Assembly (NCBI GenBank): GCA_963815785.1
Contig: CAWFHZ010000012.1
Coordinates: forward strand, 155,539-219,538
Reading direction: 5' to 3'
Origin: DATFVA01 sp963815785
GTDB lineage: Bacteria > Bacteroidota > Ignavibacteria > Ignavibacteriales > Ignavibacteriaceae
Length of the DNA: 64,000 nt
Numbering within the stretch: the stretch's first letter is position 1; the number at the start of each line of letters is the position of its first letter. Of this stretch, positions 9,535-17,511 are shown piece after piece. Under the pieces are notes generated by a model. The model made no database searches. It was not told the origin of the DNA and saw nothing but the letters and a program-made list of their open reading frames with translations. Both the position numbers and the translations under genes were made by a program.

Positions 9535-9559
9535 TCACACTTCGACAAGCTCAGTGTGA
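9535..9559. repeat. short dispersed hairpin repeat
   Basis: TCACACT at 9535-9541 pairs with AGTGTGA at 9553-9559 around TTCGACAAGCTC. The AAGCTCAGTGTGAC segment is a common dispersed sequence in this kind of genome. A related pair of arms (GTCACACT/AGTGTGAC) occurs at 23294-23359. Confidence 0.5.
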
Positions 9560-9582
9560 CAACTGAGGGTCTAATTATTTAA

Positions 9583-9608
9583 GGCGGGCCAAACGGCTCG
9601 CCTTTTTT
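9583..9608 (+). terminator. intrinsic terminator after clpB
   Basis: GGCGGGCC at 9583-9590 and GGCTCGCC at 9595-9602 form an 8-bp stem with one G-U pair and a 4-base loop, followed by six T. Confidence 0.88.
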
Positions 9609-9667
9609 ATTTATACACAAATTCAAAGGGGTGTTACGTTCACGGAAGGTAAATAACAATTCCAGTT

Positions 9668-9877
9668 AAGTACATTTTAGTTCACATTAAATACATCTCA
9701 ATTCACGCAAAATAGATTTTAGTTCAATCTAAATATATTTACATTCACAAAAAGTACATATTAAATGAGTTAGAATACATTTATAATCAAGTGAAATACA
9801 TTCTTAGCCAGAAATAATACATTTCTATTCAGTAGAAATACATCTCTATTCACGAAAAGTACATTGTATGTGGAAAT
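9668..9877 (+). repeat. array of ten degenerate 21-bp tandem repeats (iteron/operator-like)
   Basis: Cutting the sequence every 21 bp from 9668 gives ten units that start A/G-rich and carry TACAT at positions 4-8 and usually ATTCA(C) from position 13. Units start at 9668, 9689, 9710, 9731, 9752, 9773, 9794, 9815, 9836 and 9857. TACAT is exact in eight units and one base off in two (TAGAT, TATAT). The period never slips although most other positions vary, so the constraint is on motif spacing. Twenty-one base pairs is two helical turns, putting every motif on one face of the DNA. The array ends 54 bp before an HTH gene. It is not CRISPR-like because there are no unique spacers. Confidence 0.85.
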
Positions 9878-9931
9878 TTTTTCATTTATTAAGTATTTTT
9901 GATAAAATCACTAATAAAAGGGAGCAGCCTG

Positions 9932-10285
9932 ATGTTAAAATTCAATTTTAAGCCAATGTTTGATGCAAGAGGAATTACAAAACCAACCGGACATTTAAGA
10001 AAACTTGGCGTATCGCCTCACCAGGCAAGTTATATTGCAACTAACAAAGTTAAGACTCTTAACCTTAAAGCAATTGAAAAGATTTGTCTTTTGTTAAACT
10101 GCACTCCGCACGATTTACTTGAATGGGAACCAGACACAAACCTGGCTGAACCCGGCAAGTATGAACTGAACAAACTCCGCAAAGAAACAAAGATGATGAT
10201 TGTTTCTGAAGAATTGAGAGATCTTCCGCTGGATAAGCTGGAGAAGATACACAGGTTTATTGAGGAGACGAAGAAAGAAGGTTGA
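9932..10285 (+). CDS. small Cro/C1-type helix-turn-helix protein
   Basis: Predicted DNA-binding regulator of 117 residues. Residues about 8-65 form a Cro/C1-type HTH resembling the HTH_26 family: RKLGVSPHQASYIATNK as the helix pair, then AIEKICLLLNCTPHDLLEW, a typical family ending. The C-terminal 50 residues are charged and helical. I chose the ATG at 9932 because AAGGGAG lies just upstream; the reading can be extended to a TTG at 9899 without support. The gene stands alone between the 21-bp repeat array and a terminator, so the array is its likely operator region. That link is inferred from position only. Confidence 0.8.
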   Translation: MLKFNFKPMFDARGITKPTGHLRKLGVSPHQASYIATNKVKTLNLKAIEKICLLLNCTPHDLLEWEPDTNLAEPGKYELNKLRKETKMMIVSEELRDLPLDKLEKIHRFIEETKKEG

Positions 10286-10341
10286 GGATGGGTGATGGAT
10301 TATGGTTGATGGTTGATGGATAATGCCAGAGGTAAGAGTGA

Positions 10342-10371
10342 AACCAGCAGGAAAATCTTCTGCGGTTTTTT
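10342..10371 (+). terminator. intrinsic terminator after the HTH gene
   Basis: AACC-A-GCAG at 10342-10350 pairs with CTGCGGTT at 10360-10367 with one bulged A, and runs into a T tract. The stretch before it (10290-10325) carries TGATGG/GGTTGATGG simple repeats. Confidence 0.65.
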
Positions 10372-10518
10372 AATTTAAAATTATCTATTAGTTTGAATAT
10401 CAAAAGAAATCTTTTATTATTAATTTAGTAATGAAATAATATTATAATTAAAATTTGATTCTTAGTTAGAAATATATTTAACAAATCAAATTTTAATGAA
10501 TTTATCTATCATAATTAA

Positions 10519-11697
10519 ATGGCTGAAAAAGCATACATAACCCCAAATGTTTTAAAGTGGGCTCGTGAATCTGCAAGAATTGATGAAGTAACTGCAGCTT
10601 CTAAAGTTTCGGTACCGATACAAAAACTAAAAGATTGGGAAGCTGGAATTACTCAGCCAACTATTAAACAAGCAAAAGTATTAGCAAAGACTTATAAACG
10701 ACCATTTGCGCTGCTCTTCCTTGCTGAAATTCCAAAAGATTTTCAACCACTTCAAGATTTTAGGAAAAAAGGTTCAAAGACATTGGGAACGGCTTCGACT
10801 TTTATTATTCGAGAGATTCAGCAAAAACAATCTTGGATAAGAGGAGTATATGAAGAAAATAATGAGCCCAAGGTACCTTTTGTGGGCAAATTTTCCATTA
10901 AAGATGATCCAACTAAAGTATCAGAAAATATAACAAAAACACTCAACATTCACGTTCCAAATTATGAAACGGTCAACCCTATCAAAGAATGGATAAGTAA
11001 GGCTGAGGGAATGGGAATTTTTATATCAAGAACAAGTTTTATTCATTCAAGATTAACATTAGATAGTGAGGAATTGCAGGGTTTTGCAATTGCAGATTCC
11101 TATGCACCGTTTATTTTTATTAATTCTGATGATTGGGAAGCACCACAACTGTTTACACTGGTTCATGAACTAGCTCATATTTGGATAGCCGCTAGTGGTA
11201 TTTCAAACGAAATTGAACCGGATATAAGGGAGAAGGACAAATTTCATCCTGTGGAATTATTCTGTAATGAAGTAGCTGCTAATGCATTAATTCCTTTTAA
11301 TCTGATCACTAGCGTCGAGAAGAGTACATTTAAATCTGCTATAGATGTATTTAAAGTGGCAAGAAGTTTAGGTGTAAGTTCTTTTGCTTTTTTAGTTCGA
11401 GCCTTAAATCTCAACCTGATTACTTATAAAGAGTATGATGAATTAAAACAAGAAGCAATATTTGAATTTAAGGAATTCTTAATAAGAGAAGAAGAAAAAA
11501 AAATTAAACGGGAAAGTAGAGAAAAAAAAGGGGGACCTAATCCATATCTTCTTAGATTAAATAAAAACGGTCATTTGTTTACGCAGATTGTTTTAGATGC
11601 TTTTCGTGGGGGAAGCGTTGAGGCTACACTTGCAAGTAATCTATTGAATACCCCTGTAAATAAATTTCCTTCTTTAGAGGCTCAATTATATAAATGA
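10519..11697 (+). CDS. HTH-IrrE (ImmA/DUF955) metallopeptidase, probable antitoxin of the next gene
   Basis: The 392-residue product has an N-terminal Xre-like HTH (about residues 5-65, VTAASKVSVPIQKLKDWEAG) joined to an IrrE/ImmA-type zinc peptidase domain. The peptidase active site reads LVHELAHIW, an HExxH motif, at about residue 216, and a downstream ELFCNEVAA segment supplies the usual Glu. Proteins with this layout are known as antitoxins or regulators paired with PIN toxins. The stop overlaps the next start in ATGA, so the pair is co-translated. The region is AT-rich like its neighbours. The role in neutralising the PIN protein is inferred from this pairing. Confidence 0.88.
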   Translation: MAEKAYITPNVLKWARESARIDEVTAASKVSVPIQKLKDWEAGITQPTIKQAKVLAKTYKRPFALLFLAEIPKDFQPLQDFRKKGSKTLGTASTFIIREIQQKQSWIRGVYEENNEPKVPFVGKFSIKDDPTKVSENITKTLNIHVPNYETVNPIKEWISKAEGMGIFISRTSFIHSRLTLDSEELQGFAIADSYAPFIFINSDDWEAPQLFTLVHELAHIWIAASGISNEIEPDIREKDKFHPVELFCNEVAANALIPFNLITSVEKSTFKSAIDVFKVARSLGVSSFAFLVRALNLNLITYKEYDELKQEAIFEFKEFLIREEEKKIKRESREKKGGPNPYLLRLNKNGHLFTQIVLDAFRGGSVEATLASNLLNTPVNKFPSLEAQLYK

Positions 11698-12200
11698 GCA
11701 CGATTGGGAATATATACTGCTTAGATGCAAATGTGCTGATTGAACCCTGGCAGAAATACTATTCTCCAAAATATTGTCCAGACTATTGGAAGGTTATGAA
11801 TATTCTTGGAAAGGAAGGAAGAATTTTTATCCCTGAAATGGTATTTGAAGAAATTACAAGAACGGATGACGAATTATCAAATTGGCTAAAAAAAAGTGAT
11901 CTTCCTATTCACAAGATGAGTGAAGAGGTGATTTCGTGTTGGAAAAAAATTTTAGATTTTGATCCCCTTCATAAATTTCTTGTCGATAACATTAAAAATA
12001 GATCTTTGGCCGATCCGTGGGTAATAGCCCATGCAATGAATGAAAAAGCAACAGTAGTAACTAAAGAAAACAAAGAGACTGCGATAAATACAAAACGTAT
12101 TAAAATTCCTAATGTTTGTGATAATATGAAAATTAGATGGATAAATGATTTTCAATTTATCGAAGAACTTAATATTCAATTTACCTGTAAGTTGAAATAA
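11694..12200 (+). CDS. DUF4411 family PIN-domain protein, probable ribonuclease toxin
   Basis: The 168-residue product starts at an ATG overlapping the upstream stop by 4 bases. PIN-like acidic residues are visible: the N-terminal LDANVLIEP (first Asp), FEEITRTDDE (conserved Glu), SLADPWVIAHA (third Asp) and a late VTKENKET segment. This order is that of DUF4411, a VapC-like family always found next to HTH-IrrE proteins. Expected to cleave RNA when free from its partner. The toxin activity is inferred from family and context and cannot be read from the sequence. Confidence 0.85.
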   Translation: MSTIGNIYCLDANVLIEPWQKYYSPKYCPDYWKVMNILGKEGRIFIPEMVFEEITRTDDELSNWLKKSDLPIHKMSEEVISCWKKILDFDPLHKFLVDNIKNRSLADPWVIAHAMNEKATVVTKENKETAINTKRIKIPNVCDNMKIRWINDFQFIEELNIQFTCKLK

Positions 12201-12455
12201 TAATAACTCCATTTTTATTTGCTCTCACGCTGCTGCTGATTCTGTTACTACTTCTTCAATATCTTTGCCTTGTTTAAAAAAGCTCAATTTTAAGTGTTTT
12301 TTTTGTTCAAAAGGAATGACTATGCCACAAATATTTGCAATAGGGCTTAAAACTACCGTGGCAGCCAGGAATCGATATGATGAACAACATACAGTCGGAA
12401 AATCCTGTAAAAACATATTCAAAAGTTGTGTGCGGAATCAACTCTCCTGTTCCTT

Positions 12456-12781
12456 TTAAGTGGGAAACACTTCTTTAGTTCGTTTTTCCATTTCGGCGGC
12501 AATCACCTTTCCGTCTTCGTCCTGCTGTTTTAGTTTTTCTTTAATGTTGTGGTAGCTTTTAGCATCCCTGTCCTGACTTAGTTTAAAAACATTATCCATT
12601 TCGGTTACTTCAATTTCAAAAGCAACTATTGCGTGCATTACTTTCTGTTTAAACTCTGCCGGCAGGTTATCAAAAATTGTTGTGGACTGCTTATTATAGT
12701 TTTCAAAATGAAGCGTTGTTTTACGGAGTACATCTTCAAGTCCTGCATCATCAAGAAAACGGATAATACCTTTTACTTGCG
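12456..12781 (-). pseudogene. truncated copy of the paiB-like gene (C-terminal part only)
   Basis: Reverse-strand reading matches the C-terminal ~108 residues of the intact FMN-binding PaiB-like gene at 17512-18150. In three 60-base blocks that I compared by eye there were 4, 5 and 4 differences. The match begins at the stop codon end and breaks off abruptly at about 12781, next to a CGTGATA/TATCACG inverted repeat (12780-12797). The N-terminal half, including the FMN-binding part, is absent and no start codon or ribosome site fits, so it is a dead fragment. The 255 bp between the toxin gene and this fragment contain no convincing gene. Confidence 0.85.
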
Positions 12782-12867
12782 TGATAAAAATATCACGACT
12801 TGAATTAGAAATTTTTCATAACTATCAAAAAGGGAACCAGGTTTCCTTTTGATTGTAAGATTTACCA

Positions 12868-12935
12868 GCCTGAAATCAATGAACCCTCTTATCCTTTTTT
12901 TCTTTTTAAACTTGAAACAAATGTTTATCTTGGCT
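12868..12935. repeat. segment upstream of the AraC gene, repeated beside paiB
   Basis: This stretch, with a long T tract followed by AAACTTGAAACAAATGTT, is closely matched at about 17455-17516, just beyond the 3' end of the intact paiB-like gene. It forms the leader of the AraC-type gene here. Together with the paiB fragment it shows that this locus and the paiB locus share duplicated pieces in a rearranged order. Confidence 0.6.
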
Positions 12936-12978
12936 GCATCAAACATTAAATCCATAAAATTTAAAGTAGGAGAATGGC

Positions 12979-14079
12979 TTGAACTGGCTTTCTATTGTTG
13001 TTCTGTTTGGAATTCTGCAGGGCGCTATTTTATTTCTTGCAATCAGCAGATCAAAAAAAGGAAATATGAAGGCAAACCGTTTGCTGGCTTATTTTATACT
13101 GATAATTATTCTGACTTTATCCGGCCGGTATTTTTATACATTAAGTCCGCTCACTCTTCTAAATGCAAAAATACTTTTCATTGGCGATTTTATAATTTTT
13201 CTGCTCGGGCCAATGCTTTACCTTTACCTGCTGGAGCGTTTCCAGGTTAAGCCGGATTATAAAATTCATCCGCTCATTCACACGCTGCCTGCAACTATAT
13301 ATCTTATTATTATTTTTCCCTTTTTTACTGCAGACCGCACTGAGTTTATAGAGTTATCTGACAGCTATTTAAATGTATTTACCTGTATTGAAATATTTGC
13401 CATTCTTCAGAACCTTGCGTACATAATTTTGTGTGAAAGAATATTAAAGAAATATACCGATGAAAATAATTTCAGGAATTCTTCGGCTCCACAAATAAAG
13501 TTTTACAAAATTCTGCTGCTGATTACGCTATCGGGATTAATATTCTGGTCTGTAAGCCTCGGCATAAGAATATTGGACCCGGATGGCGCCGGAAATTACT
13601 TCGGATATCAGCTTGTGTGGATCTCACTTTCCTGTTCAGTAATTGCGCTGGGCTATTATACTTTGAAGAATGCCGAAGTAATAACTTTTGCGGTTACAGA
13701 CAAAAAGTATGAGTCGAAGCCAGCCGGAATAGAAAATATAGATGAGCTAAGCCTTAAGCTGGAAAAAATAATGCGGGAAAGAAAACCATATTTAAACTCA
13801 AAACTTACTTTGGCTGAATTATCTGAAATAAGCGGGATTAATACTCATTTGCTTTCGCGGATAATAAATGAAAGACATCAGCAGAATTTTTTCAATTATA
13901 TTAATAATTTCAGAATAGAGGAATTCAAAAAAATAATTGACAGAGAGGAGAGTAAAAATTTAACTTTACTGGCAATTGCATACGAGGCGGGGTTTAATTC
14001 AAAAACGACGTTCAATACTGCTTTCAAAAAAATAACAAATCAAACACCAAGGGAATATTTTAAGCTTTCGGTAAAATAA
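12979..14079 (+). CDS. membrane-anchored AraC-family transcriptional regulator
   Basis: The 366-residue product has about seven hydrophobic helices in residues 1-235 (for example WLSIVVLFGILQGAILFLA, then LLAYFILIIILTLSG) and a C-terminal AraC/XylS double HTH at about 265-365. The second HTH reads IAYEAGFNSKTTFNTAFKKIT, followed by the family's NQTPREYFK. A TTG start at 12979 is used because AGGAG lies 6 bases before it; a nearby ATG reads into a stop after two codons. Such 7TM-AraC proteins probably sense a ligand at the membrane and regulate adjacent genes. The secreted propeller gene 105 bp downstream is the obvious candidate target, which is inference. Confidence 0.88.
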   Translation: MNWLSIVVLFGILQGAILFLAISRSKKGNMKANRLLAYFILIIILTLSGRYFYTLSPLTLLNAKILFIGDFIIFLLGPMLYLYLLERFQVKPDYKIHPLIHTLPATIYLIIIFPFFTADRTEFIELSDSYLNVFTCIEIFAILQNLAYIILCERILKKYTDENNFRNSSAPQIKFYKILLLITLSGLIFWSVSLGIRILDPDGAGNYFGYQLVWISLSCSVIALGYYTLKNAEVITFAVTDKKYESKPAGIENIDELSLKLEKIMRERKPYLNSKLTLAELSEISGINTHLLSRIINERHQQNFFNYINNFRIEEFKKIIDREESKNLTLLAIAYEAGFNSKTTFNTAFKKITNQTPREYFKLSVK

Positions 14080-14103
14080 GAGCAATTAATAATCATCAAT
14101 TTT

Positions 14104-14125
14104 GTTCGGATTTATAAATCCGAAC
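14104..14125. promoter_or_regulatory. perfect 22-bp palindrome between araC-type and propeller genes
   Basis: GTTCGGATTTA and its exact reverse complement abut with no loop, centred at 14114.5. It lies 24 bp after the regulator stop and 59 bp before the propeller start. No T tract follows, so an operator is at least as likely as a terminator. Confidence 0.5.
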
Positions 14126-14184
14126 GATTTACTCACCCGGATTTTACACCTTTGAAATAAAAATTCATAAAATCTGAGGCTGCT

Positions 14185-15348
14185 ATGTTTAAATTATTCT
14201 TTTCTGTTTTAATAAGCTTAACACTGCTTTTCAGTGTAAATGCACAAACCGTTTCAACCCTGGTTGCAGGACCATCCACTTTTAATGACGGACTGGCTGC
14301 TGATAAAGACGGAAATATTTATGCAGCACTTTATTACGGAACAACCGTAACAAAAATTACCCCCGAAGGATTAACAAGTATATTTGCATCGGGATTTTCA
14401 AGTCCTAACGGTTTAAAATTCGGACCTGACGGATACCTTTATGTTACAAATCCGGCTACAAGTAAAATAAGCAGAGTTTCAATGGAGGGGGATGTTTCCG
14501 ATTTTATAAACATAAACACTCCCAGCGAGCTTTATTTTGATAAGGACGGGCTTCTTTATGTAACAAATTATTTAAATGGAACTGTTTCAACGATTGATAC
14601 AGCAAAAAACATTACAGTAATATTTTCGGGATCCCCATTAAACGGCCCAATAGGAATTTTAAAAGATAATGAAGGTACACTTTATATAGGCAACTTTACC
14701 GACGGAAAAGTTTTCAGAATAGATAATGATAGTGTATTTGTTGAAATAGGTGATCTGCCCGGATGGCTTGGATTTATGATTCTGATAGGCGATAATATTT
14801 ATGCAACTGCTTACCAGGATAACAGAATTTACAAAATACCGATTGACGGAAGCGGCCAGACAGTGTTTGCCGGAACCGGAACTGCCGGCGGAGCTGATGG
14901 TGATGTTTTATCTGCACAATTTAATTCGCCAAACGGAATTACTGCTTCATCGACAGGTGATACGATTTATGTTTCAGAATATAATCCGAGGAGATTACGA
15001 ATGATAACAGGTGTGCTCGGGACTACTGCTACAGGTAATAACGAACAAATACCCGAACACTTTAACCTGGAACAAAATTATCCAAATCCATTTAATCCCG
15101 AAACCAAAATAAGGTATACGGTTGCGGCTGAAAACCAATCTTCATTAGTTATACTTAAAGTGTTTGATGTACTGGGAAGAGATATAAAAACTCTTGTAAA
15201 TGAAAATAAATCTTCGGGCAGTTACGAGGTTTCGTTTAAAGCAAAAAATCTTACAAGCGGTGTTTACTTTTACCGTATAGAAATCTATTCGGGGAATTCC
15301 AGAGACGCTGCATTCAGCGAAACTAAAAAGATGTTAGTGCTCAAATAA
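14185..15348 (+). CDS. secreted NHL/SMP-30-like beta-propeller with T9SS sorting domain
   Basis: The 387-residue product starts with a clear signal peptide (MFKLFFSVLISLTLLFSVNAQ). About six blade-like repeats follow at residues 25-285, each with the DGNIYAALY / DGYLYVTN / DGLLYVTNY pattern of NHL or SMP-30 propellers. The last ~80 residues are a T9SS type A domain: QNYPNPFNPETKIRYTV, LKVFDVLGRDIKTL and a final TKKMLVLK. It is therefore probably exported and attached to or released from the cell surface. Substrate unknown. Preceded by a membrane AraC-type regulator and a perfect palindrome; followed by a terminator. Confidence 0.88.
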   Translation: MFKLFFSVLISLTLLFSVNAQTVSTLVAGPSTFNDGLAADKDGNIYAALYYGTTVTKITPEGLTSIFASGFSSPNGLKFGPDGYLYVTNPATSKISRVSMEGDVSDFININTPSELYFDKDGLLYVTNYLNGTVSTIDTAKNITVIFSGSPLNGPIGILKDNEGTLYIGNFTDGKVFRIDNDSVFVEIGDLPGWLGFMILIGDNIYATAYQDNRIYKIPIDGSGQTVFAGTGTAGGADGDVLSAQFNSPNGITASSTGDTIYVSEYNPRRLRMITGVLGTTATGNNEQIPEHFNLEQNYPNPFNPETKIRYTVAAENQSSLVILKVFDVLGRDIKTLVNENKSSGSYEVSFKAKNLTSGVYFYRIEIYSGNSRDAAFSETKKMLVLK

Positions 15349-15390
15349 TTTTCCTGTTCAAAAGTAAATTCAGATTAATTACTTTTTTTT

Positions 15391-15419
15391 GGCGTCACGG
15401 TTCTGCCGTGGCGCTTATT
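15391..15419 (+). terminator. intrinsic terminator after the propeller gene
   Basis: GCGTCACGG at 15391-15399 pairs with CCGTGGCGC at 15405-15413 with one G-U pair, followed by TTATTTTT. Confidence 0.82.
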
Positions 15420-15453
15420 TTTGATTTATAGGGGAGAGAGGAAGAAGATAAAA

Positions 15454-15478
15454 AGAACATCATAAATGATATTCCTAC
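15454..15478. repeat. 25-bp repeat flanking hipBA, left copy
   Basis: Begins AGAACATCATAAATGAT and ends TTCCTAC. It is itself a near-palindrome and matches the copy at 17193-17217 at 23 of 25 positions in the same orientation. It overlaps the last codons of hipA. Confidence 0.7.
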
Positions 15479-16746
15479 TTGACCCGGAAGGCTTTCTCCA
15501 TAATTAATATTTCAGTTTTTGAGATACCATATTTCTTTGCAATGGATTTCCATTCACTTATTTTTAATTGAATGTTATTAATTATGTTTTCCGCTTTATT
15601 TTTTTTGAGCCTGAAATATTCAGCCACTTCCAGGGCTAAACCAAAATCCAGTGAATTTTCATTTTCTGAAATATTAAGACATAAACCGGTACCGGTTTCA
15701 TTCGGATTTATATCGTAAGCAGGAGACAATGTCCATCCCTTTTCAGTTAAAACAAACCCATGGTTTCTAAGATGATCATCGGTATTTGAAACGCTGATAC
15801 TAAAAACAATTCTTTTCCACAATTCCTCTAAATCCTCATTTACCTTTGCGCCATGTCTTTTAAGAAAATCTGCAAGTTCCAGGTAACTTGCACCATCCTG
15901 AGTTGCCCGGTTATCAGTATAACCCAGCATAGTCATTGCGGATGCAAAATGAATTCTTTGAGACCTGTTTCTGTCAAATCTTTTAACAAGGAAAGTGTGA
16001 TAATTATTCCCGATCTTTTTCACTTTAGCTTCAGCCGTATTCAGTCCGCAATTTACAGCCAGTGTATGCACAACCATTTCCCACGTGCCTGTATCCTTAT
16101 CATCTTTTGTGCTGGGAAATTTTGCAATCCACAGATCACCGTTTTTGTCTTTTACACTTGCTTTAGGACGCGCACCACCAAGAGAAGAACCCGGCGCTAT
16201 TAACATATTAAGCCACTTTATATGTTCTTCATCTGTTAATTCTTCATCGGCTTCAAGTTTCAAGCTTGCTTCCTGCAGCTCACTCAAGGAAGTAAAAGGC
16301 GGAGCGGCAAGCGTATTATCCTGGTTAAGGAATTCTCCATCATCACTCAGTTTGAACCTCAATCCGCCGATCCTGTTTTCATCATAAACACCAAGCAGGT
16401 AATCTGTTTCCATCAAGGTACCAGGCTGTCGATTTTCACTTCTTGCACGAATAGCTTCTCTTCTCCGCATCAACGTCCTTCCCCAGCGGTCTGGTGAGGA
16501 ATCCAGAAAAATTCCAAAGTTGGATTTACTATCATTTAAATATTGTGTTCCTGCGAAAAGCTGCAGATCGGGATCAATCACTTGTACGAATTTTGATTTC
16601 AGCCATTCATCAGAATACTCAAAGGAAAATATCTCTTTACCTTTAATAATTTCTGAAAATAAAATTCCCATTAGTTCAGGTGGTGATTGCAGCCCGGTCC
16701 AATCAGCAAAAACCAATATTTCTTTGCGCATATTTTGTTTTGACAT
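15475..16746 (-). CDS. hipA: HipA-family serine/threonine kinase toxin
   Basis: The 423-residue product has the HipA N-terminal subdomain (about 1-110) and the HipA kinase core. Visible motifs are the regulatory P-loop SSLGGARPK near residue 200, the catalytic loop SNTDDHLRNHG near residue 322 and the DFG-equivalent YDINP after it. All key residues appear present, so the kinase should be active. In characterised relatives HipA phosphorylates glutamyl-tRNA synthetase and causes growth arrest. The gene starts 3 bp after the stop of its HTH partner on the same strand, the standard hipBA order. The stop codon lies inside a 25-bp repeat. Confidence 0.92.
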   Translation of the reverse strand: MSKQNMRKEILVFADWTGLQSPPELMGILFSEIIKGKEIFSFEYSDEWLKSKFVQVIDPDLQLFAGTQYLNDSKSNFGIFLDSSPDRWGRTLMRRREAIRARSENRQPGTLMETDYLLGVYDENRIGGLRFKLSDDGEFLNQDNTLAAPPFTSLSELQEASLKLEADEELTDEEHIKWLNMLIAPGSSLGGARPKASVKDKNGDLWIAKFPSTKDDKDTGTWEMVVHTLAVNCGLNTAEAKVKKIGNNYHTFLVKRFDRNRSQRIHFASAMTMLGYTDNRATQDGASYLELADFLKRHGAKVNEDLEELWKRIVFSISVSNTDDHLRNHGFVLTEKGWTLSPAYDINPNETGTGLCLNISENENSLDFGLALEVAEYFRLKKNKAENIINNIQLKISEWKSIAKKYGISKTEILIMEKAFRVK

Positions 16747-16749
16747 TTT

Positions 16750-17061
16750 TCAGCTTCCCGATTTTTTTTTAGGAGCTCTTTCCTTTACAATTAATTTTGC
16801 ATCCTGAAGTTTTCTGCCGAGCTGATCATCCTTTCCAATATTTAACAAATCCGTTTCCAGTCCGAGCACAGATAAAACCCGGGCATAGTTACCAATACTT
16901 ACTTTGGAACTTCCTCTTTCAATTTCATACAAAGTTCTTCTGCTTATCCCGGCTCTTTCGGAAACCTGTTGAGTACTTAACTTTCTTCTCAAACGGGCAA
17001 ACCTGATATTTTCTCCAAGCTCACTTAAAATTTTTTCTATTTTGTAAAGCGGCATGTTCAC
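16750..17061 (-). CDS. hipB: HipB-like HTH antitoxin
   Basis: The 103-residue product contains a Cro/C1-type HTH at about residues 15-70: RLRRKLSTQQVSERAGISRR as helices 1-3, then YEIERGSSKVSIGNYARVLSVLG. It ends in a basic tail (KERAPKKKSGS). It lies directly upstream of hipA with a 3-bp gap, so it is the expected antitoxin and autorepressor. An inverted repeat 24 bp upstream of the start (17085-17113) is a candidate operator. The start could also be the second methionine two codons later. Confidence 0.9.
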   Translation of the reverse strand: MNMPLYKIEKILSELGENIRFARLRRKLSTQQVSERAGISRRTLYEIERGSSKVSIGNYARVLSVLGLETDLLNIGKDDQLGRKLQDAKLIVKERAPKKKSGS

Positions 17062-17084
17062 TTATCTTTCATAAAAGGAAACAT

Positions 17085-17113
17085 ATTGCCCAAATATAAA
17101 CAATTTGAGTAAT
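17085..17113. promoter_or_regulatory. candidate hipB operator
   Basis: ATTGCCCAAAT at 17085-17095 and ATTTGAGTAAT at 17103-17113 form an inverted repeat (9 of 11 positions) around a 7-base spacer, directly upstream of hipB. HipB-type repressors bind such half-sites to repress their own operon. The match is structural only. Confidence 0.45.
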
Positions 17114-17192
17114 ATATTGCACGTTATTTATAATAATTTTATATAATGGTATTGGGTTTTTAAGAACTTTAATTTGTTTTTGCAGAGATCTT

Positions 17193-17217
17193 AGAACATC
17201 ATAAGTGATGTTCCTAC
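17193..17217. repeat. 25-bp repeat flanking hipBA, right copy
   Basis: Direct repeat of 15454-15478 with two base differences. This copy is a perfect hairpin (GAACATCA, 4-base loop, TGATGTTC). The remainder of 17114-17511 holds the hairpin at 17358 and no gene. Confidence 0.7.
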
Positions 17218-17357
17218 AGTTTTCTTTAGCGAAGTTGAAAGGTTGAATGTTTTCTGCCAAGGTGTGACCGTGGCAGCCAAGAGATTTATCGGAGAGGGAG
17301 GGTTTAGGGATGCGGGATGGTTGAAGAATAATACCGGGGTAAGAGAACTCATCCTGT

Positions 17358-17384
17358 AATCCTTCTCTTATAAAGAGAAGGATT
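17358..17384. repeat. 12-bp-stem hairpin in the hipB-paiB intergenic region
   Basis: AATCCTTCTCTT and AAGAGAAGGATT form a perfect 12-bp stem with a 3-base loop. There is no T tract in either direction long enough for a terminator. It is probably a remnant of a dispersed palindromic element. Confidence 0.5.
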
Positions 17385-17511
17385 TGTTGGAATCAATAAC
17401 AAACAACAGAGTTCCAGACTTACAAGAAAAAAAGTTATTGCTAATCAGGCAACAACCTGAAACCAATCCTATTATTCTTTTTTTCTTTTAAACTTGAAAC
17501 AAATGTTCACG

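Noticed and set aside
9668..9877. CRISPR array
   Set aside because: Units are degenerate and directly contiguous at 21 bp, with no unique spacers and no cas genes nearby.
12225..12459. Small ORFs on both strands before the paiB fragment
   Set aside because: No recognisable domain, no ribosome site, and they lie in a region of debris.
17069..17260. Reverse-strand 63-codon ORF upstream of hipB
   Set aside because: It overlaps the candidate operator and the 25-bp repeat and has no family resemblance.
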